From NCBI RefSeq assembly GCF_024580955.1, contig NZ_JANIKD010000005.1:104005-168004 (forward strand): a stretch of DNA of 64,000 nt. The letters run 5' to 3'. Every line of letters starts with the position of its first letter. Position 1 is the stretch's first letter. The notes below the pieces were generated by a model. That model was not told the DNA's origin, ran no database searches, and worked only from the letters and a program-made list of their open reading frames with translations. Source of the stretch: Corynebacterium sp. 122RC1. Lineage in GTDB: Bacteria; Actinomycetota; Actinomycetes; Mycobacteriales; Mycobacteriaceae. The position numbers were made by a program, and so were the translations under genes. This document shows positions 58,301-64,000 of the stretch, in pieces.

Positions 58301-58560
58301 TGGAGGCCGAGGGTTGGGCGGCAGACGTGGTCCGTGGACTGCAGGACGCCCGCAAGGCCAGCGACTTCGAGGTTTCGGACCGCATCACGGTGCGTCTGGT
58401 GGTCCCCGAGGACAAGCTGGAGTGGGCGCAGCGCCACCAGGACTTCATTGCCGGTGAGGTGCTCGCAACTTCCTTCGAAGTTGTTCCTGCGGATCAGGCT
58501 GCAGAGCAGGGCGCGCACAAGGTGGTGGAAGGCGTGACCGCGGACGTGCACAAGGCCTAA
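55396..58560 (+). CDS. ileS: Isoleucyl-tRNA synthetase
   Basis: Class I synthetase of 1054 residues. The HIGH motif appears as LPHYGHLL near residue 64 and KMSKS as LKMSKSKGN near 625; the editing domain lies between them. The sequence style ([15 protein letters not shown]) and length match IleRS type 2, the eukaryote-like form found in mycobacteria. Controlled by the T-box upstream. Confidence 0.96.
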   Translation: MAEVGGVYPRVDLTGGSNRFPDMEQEVLKFWKQDNTFQASLDNREGADEYVFYDGPPFANGLPHYGHLLTGYVKDIIPRYRTMAGYHVPRVFGWDTHGLPAELEAEKQLGIKDKGEIEAMGLAKFNEYCATSVLRYTKEWEEYVTRQARWVDFENGYKTMDPGYMESVIWAFKQLYDKGLIYQGFRVLPYSWAEHTPLSNQETRLDDSYKMRQDPTLTVTFPITGVAEGFSADASLVGAKALAWTTTPWTLPSNLALAVNPEVTYAVVQAGEGATAAVAGDRVILAEALLGAYAAELGEYEVLRTLPGRELEGLTYEPIFPYFKDHENAFKILLAEYVTTEDGTGVVHQAPAFGEDDMNTCNAYGIATVVPVDMDGKFTSLVPEYAGQLVFDANKDIIRDLKAAGRVVRHQTIEHSYPHSWRSGEPLIYMALPSWFVSVSKFRDRMVELNQEIEWMPEHVRDGQFGKWLENARDWNISRSRYWGSPIPVWMSDDENYPRVDVYGSLEELERDFGRKPKSLHRPDIDELTRPNPDDPTGKSTMRRVPDVLDVWFDSGSMPFAQFHYPFENKEFFENHTPADFIVEYIGQTRGWFYLLHVLSVGLFDRPAFKKVVAHGIVLGDDGLKMSKSKGNYPNVNEVFDRDGSDAMRWFLMSSPILRGGNLIVTEQGIREGVRQALLPMWNAYSFLQLYTSQPAQWSTESKDVLDRYILAKLHDLVANVNIALDNTDIAAACDEVRWFCDALTNWYVRRSRERFWAGDDAHPEAFNTLYTVLETLTRVAAPLLPMATEVIWRGLTGERSVHLTDFPKAEDFPADPELVRTMDEIRGVCSATNSIRKAHKLRNRLPLPGLTVALPESERLADFAAIIKDEVNVKDITLTSDVDSVGRFDVVVNAKVAGPRLGKDVQQAIKAVKAGNYERVGESVVADGIELLPGEFTERLVAAEPETTAQIDGVDGLVVLDITVTEPLEAEGWAADVVRGLQDARKASDFEVSDRITVRLVVPEDKLEWAQRHQDFIAGEVLATSFEVVPADQAAEQGAHKVVEGVTADVHKA

Positions 58561-58610
58561 CCCTCCCACCAGGTGGGCGTGAATAAAATTCCCGCACAAT
58601 GCCAGAAAAT

Positions 58611-58626
58611 TAGACTAAGCTGTCTA
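58611..58626. promoter_or_regulatory. McbR-type operator TAGAC-N6-GTCTA on the permease promoter
   Basis: Perfect match to the published C. glutamicum McbR operator pattern. It overlaps the likely -10 box TAGTCT (58625-58630), 7 bp before the permease ATG at 58638, which would be leaderless. Confidence 0.65.
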
Positions 58627-58637
58627 GTCTTGGTTGC

Positions 58638-60017
58638 ATGAATGATATTCACGCCCAAGAAGTCGCGGGATACCGCAAGGATCTGCGCAACCGCCACATT
58701 CAGATGATCGCGCTCGGCGGCGCGCTGGGCACCGGGTTGTTCCTTGGCGCCGGCGGCCGCCTCAACGCGGGCGGGCCGGGCCTCGCCATCGTCTACGCGG
58801 TATGTGGTGTCATCGGCTACCTCATGCTGCGCTCCCTGGGGGAGATGGTGGTGCACCGCCCAACTTCTGGAAGTTTCACCTCCTACAGCAGAGAGTTCCT
58901 GGGGGAGAAGGCCGCATTTTTTGCCGGTTGGATCTACTTCTTGGCCTGGGTGACGGTGGGAATCGCCGAACTCACCGCAATTGCGGTCTACCTGAACTTC
59001 TGGCCGATCTTCCAAGAGGTGCCGCAGTGGGCGTTGGTGGGAGCGGCATTGCTGGTGGTTCTCGCGGTAAACCTGCTCGGGGTACGCCTGTTCGGTGAGG
59101 CGGAGTTCTGGTTTTCCTTCATCAAGGTGGGCGCGCTCGTGGTCTTTATGATCGTGGGTATCGTGGTCATCCTCAGCGGCCACGAGGTTGCTGGCCACAC
59201 CCCAGGCTGGTCCACGCTCGCGGAGGGCGGCGGCTGGTTCCCCAACGGCGTGCTGCCGCTGATCGTGATGACCCAGGGCGTGGTGTTTGCCTACGCGGGC
59301 ATTGACATGATTGGTGTGGCCGCCGGGGAAACTGAAAACCCGGAAAAGGAGATCCCGAAAGCTATCAACACTACTGTGTGGCGCATCGTGGTGTTTTACG
59401 TGGGATCAGTGTTCCTTCTGGCAATGCTGTTGCCGGCCAACGCCTATTCCGGTGCGGAAAGCCCATTTGTCACTTTCATGAACGCCCTCGGCGTGCCCGG
59501 TGCGGCGGACATCATGAACTTGGTGGTGCTCACTGCGGCGCTGTCCAGCGTGAACGCCGGACTCTATGCCACCGCTCGCATCCTCAAGCCGCTTGCGCTC
59601 ACGGGCAGTGCGCCAAAGTTCCTGGCCAACATGAGCGAGCATGGAGTGCCCATGGGCGGCGTGTGGCTCACCACGGCGTGCTTCGTCTCCGGCGTGGTGC
59701 TCAATTACCTGGTGCCGGAGGAGGCCTTCGAGATTGTGCTTTCCCTCGGCGCAATCGCCATCTTGGCAATGTGGGCCATGATCTGCCTCTCCCACTTGGG
59801 TTACCTGCGCGCAGCGAAGCAGGGGACGGTGACGCGCCATAACTACCGTGCCCCCGGTGGGGCGCTCGGCGACGTCGTTGTGCTCGCGTTTTTGCTTGGC
59901 GTCCTCATTTTGATGGCCTTTGATTACCCCAGCGGCACTTATACCACCATTGCCGCCGCGGTGCTGCTGCCGCCGCTGTTTGTGGGTGGTTGGTACCTGG
60001 CGAAGGCGAACCGCTAA
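58638..60017 (+). CDS. Amino-acid permease of the APC superfamily (AAT family)
   Basis: A 459-residue protein with 12 predicted helices. The N-terminal RHIQMIALGGALGTGLFLG is the AAT-family signature, and GETENPEKEIPKAI is the conserved cytoplasmic loop. The substrate is not certain: AAT members include asparagine, proline, aromatic and GABA permeases. The asparaginase gene close by favours asparagine, while the McbR-type operator favours a link to sulfur amino acids. No ribosome binding site precedes the ATG. Confidence 0.87.
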   Translation: MNDIHAQEVAGYRKDLRNRHIQMIALGGALGTGLFLGAGGRLNAGGPGLAIVYAVCGVIGYLMLRSLGEMVVHRPTSGSFTSYSREFLGEKAAFFAGWIYFLAWVTVGIAELTAIAVYLNFWPIFQEVPQWALVGAALLVVLAVNLLGVRLFGEAEFWFSFIKVGALVVFMIVGIVVILSGHEVAGHTPGWSTLAEGGGWFPNGVLPLIVMTQGVVFAYAGIDMIGVAAGETENPEKEIPKAINTTVWRIVVFYVGSVFLLAMLLPANAYSGAESPFVTFMNALGVPGAADIMNLVVLTAALSSVNAGLYATARILKPLALTGSAPKFLANMSEHGVPMGGVWLTTACFVSGVVLNYLVPEEAFEIVLSLGAIAILAMWAMICLSHLGYLRAAKQGTVTRHNYRAPGGALGDVVVLAFLLGVLILMAFDYPSGTYTTIAAAVLLPPLFVGGWYLAKANR

Positions 60018-60020
60018 GCT
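60015..60020 (+). promoter_or_regulatory. -10 element TAAGCT of dinB overlapping the permease stop codon
   Basis: TAAGCT includes the permease TAA and ends 7 bp before the dinB ATG at 60028; no ribosome binding site is visible, so dinB may be leaderless. Confidence 0.4.
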
Positions 60021-60027
60021 TCTTGCC

Positions 60028-61383
60028 ATGCAGCGGTGGGTTTTGCACATTGACATGGACGCATTTTTTGCCTCCTGTGAGCAGCTCACCCGCCCCACGT
60101 TGCGGGGGCGCCCGGTGTTGGTGGCCGGTGTCAGTGGCAGGGGAGTGGTGGCCGGTGCGTCCTACGAGGCCAGGGCGTTGGGCGCGCGTTCGGCGATGCC
60201 CACTTGGCAGGCTCGCAAACTCATTGGCTTTCGCGGTGTTGTGGTGGCACCACGCTTTGCCGTCTACAAGGCGGCATCTGCGAGGGTGTTTGAGATTCTC
60301 CGCCGTGAGGCCGCGGTGGTGGAACAAGTCTCCATCGACGAAGCCTTTTTGGAGCCCGCCGAACTTGTCGGGGCCAGTGCAGAGGAGGTCCGCGTCTTTG
60401 CGAACACCCTCCGCGCGACGATCCGAAAGGAAACGGGGCTGCCGAGTTCCGTCGGTGCAGGCGCGGGTAAACAGGTAGCAAAAATCTCCTCCGACGAGGC
60501 CAAACCCGACGGCGTATTCATTGTTGAAGCGGCGCGGCACGAGGAGATCATCCACCCCATGGCTGTAGGCAAACTCTGGGGAGTGGGCCCAGTAACCAGG
60601 CAAAAGTTGGCGCTGGCTGGTGTGGATACTATCGGGCAGCTCGCGGGGATGACGGAAAAAGAGGCCATTGCCACCCTTGGTGCCGCCGCTGGCAGGGGGC
60701 TGTGGCTGATGGCACGCGGTGTGGACGAGCGCGAAGTTGCCCCACGCGCGGAGGCCAAGCAGATCTCCGCCGAACATACCTACGACACCGACCTGCGCAC
60801 CAAGGAGGCAGTAGACGAGGCCCTTCACCGTGCCGCAGCGCAAGCACACAGGAGATTGCTTGCCGACGGACGCGTGGCCCGCACGGTCACAGTCAAACTG
60901 CGGATGGCAGACTTCCACATCGAATCGCGTTCATTGACCCTGCCCTATGCCACCAGCGAGCTCAAAACTTTGGAAGCTACCGCGCTGAAACTGGTGCGCT
61001 ACCCCAACGAGGTGGGAGCAATCCGCCTGGTAGGGGTGAGTTTCTCCGGACTCAGTGAAGTGAGCCAAGACGTGCTCTTCCCGGAGTTGGACCTCCCCAC
61101 GCAAGGAGATCCCGAACCGCAATCCGCGCCAACCCAATCCCAACCCCAATCCCAACCTGATTCCGAATCCGAACCGTGGCGCGCAACCCAGGACGTGTCC
61201 CACCCCGAGTACGGCCACGGCTGGATCCAAGGCATCGGCCACGGCAAGCTCACCGTGCGCTTTGAAACGCGCACCACGGCATTAGGGCAGGGGAAGACCA
61301 AGACCTTTGATGTCACCGATTCCGAGCTCCAGCCCGCCGACCCCTTGGACAGCCTGGACTGGAAGGACCTCAGAACAGAGTGA
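60028..61383 (+). CDS. dinB: DNA polymerase IV (DinB/DinX type)
   Basis: Y-family translesion polymerase. The metal-binding Asp residues are in HIDMDAFFASCEQ and SIDEAFLE, and ASYEAR binds the nucleotide. The ATG at 60028 gives the family N-terminus. After the little-finger domain a QDVLF sequence fits the sliding-clamp binding motif. The C-terminal extension has a Gln/Ser/Pro repeat linker and a small domain (HPEYGHGWIQGIGHG onward) also seen in mycobacterial DinX. The length is 451 aa. It overlaps the convergent ansA by 14 bp. Confidence 0.93.
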   Translation: MQRWVLHIDMDAFFASCEQLTRPTLRGRPVLVAGVSGRGVVAGASYEARALGARSAMPTWQARKLIGFRGVVVAPRFAVYKAASARVFEILRREAAVVEQVSIDEAFLEPAELVGASAEEVRVFANTLRATIRKETGLPSSVGAGAGKQVAKISSDEAKPDGVFIVEAARHEEIIHPMAVGKLWGVGPVTRQKLALAGVDTIGQLAGMTEKEAIATLGAAAGRGLWLMARGVDEREVAPRAEAKQISAEHTYDTDLRTKEAVDEALHRAAAQAHRRLLADGRVARTVTVKLRMADFHIESRSLTLPYATSELKTLEATALKLVRYPNEVGAIRLVGVSFSGLSEVSQDVLFPELDLPTQGDPEPQSAPTQSQPQSQPDSESEPWRATQDVSHPEYGHGWIQGIGHGKLTVRFETRTTALGQGKTKTFDVTDSELQPADPLDSLDWKDLRTE

Positions 61384-62296
61384 CCGGGTGCACGTTTGCG
61401 GCGATCGCGATGGCGAGCAGCACCCTCGCTTGGCCCGCGCGGAAGTAGGTCGAGCCGATAGCCCCGTTGCGCGCGAGCGTTGCACCGCCGCCTGCACCAC
61501 CGTAGACGCTGGCAACGTCGCCACGCGGCACCCGGGTGGAAATCACCACCGGAATACCCTGCTTGAGGGCCTCATCCACGGCCTGGGCGAGTTCGGTGCC
61601 AACGTTGCCGGAGCCCATTGCCTCCACCACGATGCCCTGGGCGCCGGAGGCAATGGCGGCGTCGAAGAGCGTGCGCGGGGCGCCAGGATAGGCGGAGATA
61701 ATCTCTACCTTCGTTCCGGCGAGCGGCACGGGAATCACGGGCTCAGCGCGCTGTGGTTCCTCCGGGCCGTTGGTGGCAAAGGCCAGCTCATCGGAGGTGT
61801 GCCACTTCACGCAGCCGCGCGCCGGGATGACGGCGTGCCCGAAGACCACCAGGACGCCGATGTCGCGGGCGGAGTTGTCGGCGGCGATCACCACTGCCTC
61901 AAAGATGTTGCCGGGGCCGTCGGCTTCAGGGTGGTCGGCAGGCTTTTGCGCGCCGGTGAGTACGATCGGCCTGGGGTCGTTGTGGAAGGTGTCCAGCGCG
62001 ATGGCGGTTTCTTCCAGGGAATCGGTGCCGTGGGTAATCACCACACCCACCACGTCCTCATCCTCGAGAGCGCTGTGTGCCGCGGCGATGATTTCGTCAA
62101 CGTCCGCGAAGGTCATGGAGGAGGAGTCCAGCCGGTGGAGCTCGCGGACTTCGATGTTGAGGTTGTCATTAAAGCGTGCTGCTACTGGGGCGATGAGCTC
62201 CTCACCGGAGACGGTGGGAACGAGTGCGCCTTGGGGGTCTGTGGTGCAAGAAATAGTGCCGCCGGTGGTCAAAACCACAACTTTGGGTGAACTCAT
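61370..62296 (-). CDS. ansA: L-asparaginase
   Basis: Hydrolyses asparagine to aspartate and ammonia. The nucleophile Thr is in LTTGGTIS near the N-terminus, and the second catalytic motif is THGTDSLEET near residue 90. No signal peptide, so a cytoplasmic type I enzyme. I use the ATG at 62296 (308 aa); the longer in-frame extension upstream overlaps the divergent lipoprotein gene and is not conserved. Confidence 0.93.
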   Translation of the reverse strand: MSSPKVVVLTTGGTISCTTDPQGALVPTVSGEELIAPVAARFNDNLNIEVRELHRLDSSSMTFADVDEIIAAAHSALEDEDVVGVVITHGTDSLEETAIALDTFHNDPRPIVLTGAQKPADHPEADGPGNIFEAVVIAADNSARDIGVLVVFGHAVIPARGCVKWHTSDELAFATNGPEEPQRAEPVIPVPLAGTKVEIISAYPGAPRTLFDAAIASGAQGIVVEAMGSGNVGTELAQAVDEALKQGIPVVISTRVPRGDVASVYGGAGGGATLARNGAIGSTYFRAGQARVLLAIAIAANVHPVTLF

Positions 62297-62362
62297 GGTG
62301 TATAGAGTGCCACAACATTTGGTAGCATCCCATAAGTCACACCCGCGCAACGAGGAGATTTT

Positions 62363-62986
62363 GTGAAGCTTACAAAGTACGCTGCTGCCGCCACTGCTGT
62401 AGCCGCAGCACTGACTTTGGCCGCTTGCTCCGGCGAGGATGCGAGCTCCTCCGCGAGCAGCACCGCCGCAGCAACCACCACTGCCGTCCAGGAGCAGGCT
62501 CCGCTGCCTACCGCAGAGGAACTTAATGGCATCTTGGCGTTGGCCATGGACCCCAACGTGCCCATTGAGGAGCGCGTGCAGACCGTGGAAGGCGGCGAGA
62601 CAGCCCCCGAGCTCTTTGACGTCCTCGCAGCAAACCAGGTAGCCTCCGGCGCCAGCCTGCACGTGGTGGAGCCAATCCTGCAGTACACCCCAGATTCGGT
62701 GCTCGCTACCGTGGTGGTGCAGTACCCAGAGGAGGCTCAGCCGCAAAAGGGCGAAGACGTTGAGTTCGTGTTCCAGGATGGCCGCTGGAAGCTCTCTCGC
62801 ACCTGGGCCTGCATGATCGTGGGCTTCGTGGTACCCCCTGAGCAGGTCCCACCGGTATGCCAAACCGACGAGTTCGGCGCCCCAGTAGAGGCCCCCGCAC
62901 CAGAGGCTCCAGTCGAAGCCCCAGTTGAGGCTCCGGTAGAGGCTCCCGCACCAGAGGCTCCGGTCGAAGAAGCCCCAGCACAGTAA
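62363..62986 (+). CDS. Low-molecular-weight-antigen-type lipoprotein with Pro-Glu-Ala tail
   Basis: Secreted lipoprotein of 207 residues. The signal peptide ends in the lipobox LAAC (Cys22). The middle domain (about 48-165) resembles the Mtb low-molecular-weight antigen MTB12-type fold, with a paired Cys in WACM and PPVCQ. The C-terminus is a repeat of APVEAPAPE units. The GTG start has GAGGAGA upstream. A 9-bp tandem (CAGTAAGCC three times) at the end creates three in-frame stops, followed by a fourth TAA. Confidence 0.8.
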   Translation: MKLTKYAAAATAVAAALTLAACSGEDASSSASSTAAATTTAVQEQAPLPTAEELNGILALAMDPNVPIEERVQTVEGGETAPELFDVLAANQVASGASLHVVEPILQYTPDSVLATVVVQYPEEAQPQKGEDVEFVFQDGRWKLSRTWACMIVGFVVPPEQVPPVCQTDEFGAPVEAPAPEAPVEAPVEAPVEAPAPEAPVEEAPAQ

Positions 62987-63006
62987 GCCCAGTAAGCCCA
63001 GTAAGC

Positions 63007-64000
63007 TTAATTATTGAAGCGCACCGCGGTGGTCTGATCCTGGACCACGCGGGCTTCGCTTTCTTCTTGGCCGTACACAATGCGGGTGGTGTACGCCATT
63101 TGCCCAGCGATCGGCAGGGGGTGGCCGAGGTCCACCGTGATTTCCGAGGCGCTGGTGGTCTCTGAGCTCATCACGTTCAAGGTGGTGCCGTCGGCAGCTT
63201 CGAGGGCGCCGAGGGAGGGCCGCTGCGCAACGTCTACCTGCAGCTTCACGACGTCACCCTCAATGCTGCTGATCGTGTAGGTATTGGTTTGTAGCATGGA
63301 GTATTCGCCGGACACGCGGTTTTCCACGGTCCAGATGGCACCCACACCCACGGGTTCTTCGGGGAAGACCACCTGGGTGGAGATGAGGCGCAGGAGGTGC
63401 TGTTCCGCGATGGCCCTGCCGGTGTCGGTGGCCGCGGCGGGCGCTTGGAGGCTGAGTTCTGAGATTTGGCCGCGGGAGGTGGCAAACCAGGTCATGCCGA
63501 AGCCCTCGGCGCTGCGGACCTCGCTGGCTTGCTCGAGGTTGTCGTACTCCACCTGCGCAAAGCTAAGTTGTACTGTGCGCTCGGGTGCGTCATCTTCGCC
63601 ACCTTCGCCATCTTCGCCGCCGCCTGCTGCCTGCGTTGCAGTTGCTTGTGTGCTGAGCGTTACCAGTTCGGAGCTGGTGAGGTCAGGCGCGGCTGGGATG
63701 GGCTCCACGGCCGCTGCTTGCCAGGTGTTCTGGCTGAACCCTTCGCTCAGCGCCAGCGTGACCTGTTGTTCGCCAGTGTTCGCGTAGCGTAGCTCCCGCA
63801 ATTTCCCCGCATCAGTGCCTGCGGTGATGAGTGTGACCTTGGGGACGTCGGCTTGCACTGCCACTCCCGCTTCAACACCAGCATCAGCACCAGCCTGTCC
63901 CGTCTCCGTGCTGCTACAGGCGCTCAATCCGATGCTGATGCAGAGGCCGAAGCCCAACGTTGCGGTGAGCATACCGAGACGGCGCTGGGGGCGCTGGGGT
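63007..64000 (-). CDS. Putative lipoprotein of unknown function, 5' end beyond the window
   Basis: A signal peptide with the lipobox LSAC is followed by a mostly beta-rich secreted domain of about 300 residues. A Gly/Glu/Asp-rich low-complexity insert (GGGEDGEGGEDD) lies about a third of the way along. The first in-window ATG is at 63972, but the frame stays open to the edge and codes for basic residues (PQRPQRRLG) suited to a signal-peptide n-region, so the true start is probably outside. I do not recognise the family with certainty. Convergent with the preceding lipoprotein gene. Confidence 0.7.
   Translation of the reverse strand, partial: PQRPQRRLGMLTATLGFGLCISIGLSACSSTETGQAGADAGVEAGVAVQADVPKVTLITAGTDAGKLRELRYANTGEQQVTLALSEGFSQNTWQAAAVEPIPAAPDLTSSELVTLSTQATATQAAGGGEDGEGGEDDAPERTVQLSFAQVEYDNLEQASEVRSAEGFGMTWFATSRGQISELSLQAPAAATDTGRAIAEQHLLRLISTQVVFPEEPVGVGAIWTVENRVSGEYSMLQTNTYTISSIEGDVVKLQVDVAQRPSLGALEAADGTTLNVMSSETTSASEITVDLGHPLPIAGQMAYTTRIVYGQEESEARVVQDQTTAVRFNN

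Overview
This window is chromosomal DNA of a Corynebacterium (Actinobacteria, Mycobacteriales). The support is gene order and family content: a ctaCF / ctaE-qcrCAB respiratory cluster with a lipoprotein CtaC and diheme QcrC, lipomannan glycosyltransferases (PimB', a GT-C mannosyltransferase, MptA), PknL beside an Rv2175c-like protein, a division/cell wall (dcw) cluster with mraZ, sepF and wag31 but no ftsA or minCD, and probable leaderless GTG/ATG transcripts. The order follows the C. glutamicum and M. tuberculosis (about Rv2215 to Rv2145c, then Rv1536-Rv1538c) arrangement. I cannot name the species.

Layout. 0-10 kb: 5' part of the lipoyl acyltransferase gene sucB (cut by the window edge), a small conserved gene, pepA, ilvE, the late cobalamin genes cobU-cobT-cobS behind a DUF3043 membrane protein, erpA, and ltsA/asnB. 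10-17 kb: ctaC-ctaF and ctaE-qcrC-qcrA-qcrB, the cytochrome bc1-aa3 branch apart from ctaD. 17-24.4 kb: two secreted NlpC/P60 hydrolases, pimB', glucokinase, plsC, a GT-C mannosyltransferase and a short DEDD exoribonuclease. 24.4-33.9 kb: aroG, pknL, an Rv2175c-like protein, a 3-hydroxyacyl-CoA dehydrogenase, mptA, idsA, metF and a GNAT enzyme. 34-55 kb: an orphan HEPN-domain gene, a DUF3040 protein, then mraZ-rsmH-ftsL-ftsI-murE-murF-mraY-murD-ftsW-murG-murC-ftsQ-ftsZ-pgeF-sepF-yggT-wag31. 55-64 kb: ileS behind a T-box, an amino-acid permease, dinB, ansA and two lipoprotein genes, the last cut by the edge.

How it works together: most of the window serves envelope growth (peptidoglycan precursors, septum machinery, polar growth by Wag31, lipomannan and polyprenyl synthesis, cell-wall hydrolases, envelope kinase) and aerobic respiration. 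Regulatory sites readable by eye include three GlxR-like sites (ctaC, ctaE, nlpC), an MraZ box at mraZ plus an unusual second, oppositely oriented cluster, a McbR-type operator on the permease promoter, a translational ileS T-box, and a structured leader with GTAAC repeats before the first NlpC/P60 gene.

The window is nearly all core genome: I see no prophage, IS element, CRISPR array, tRNA or rRNA. The best candidates for something not yet described are the nlpC leader, the orphan HEPN protein with an intact R-x6-H motif and TTCGAA motifs in its promoter, the paired MraZ clusters, and the apparent loss of yggS from the division cluster.
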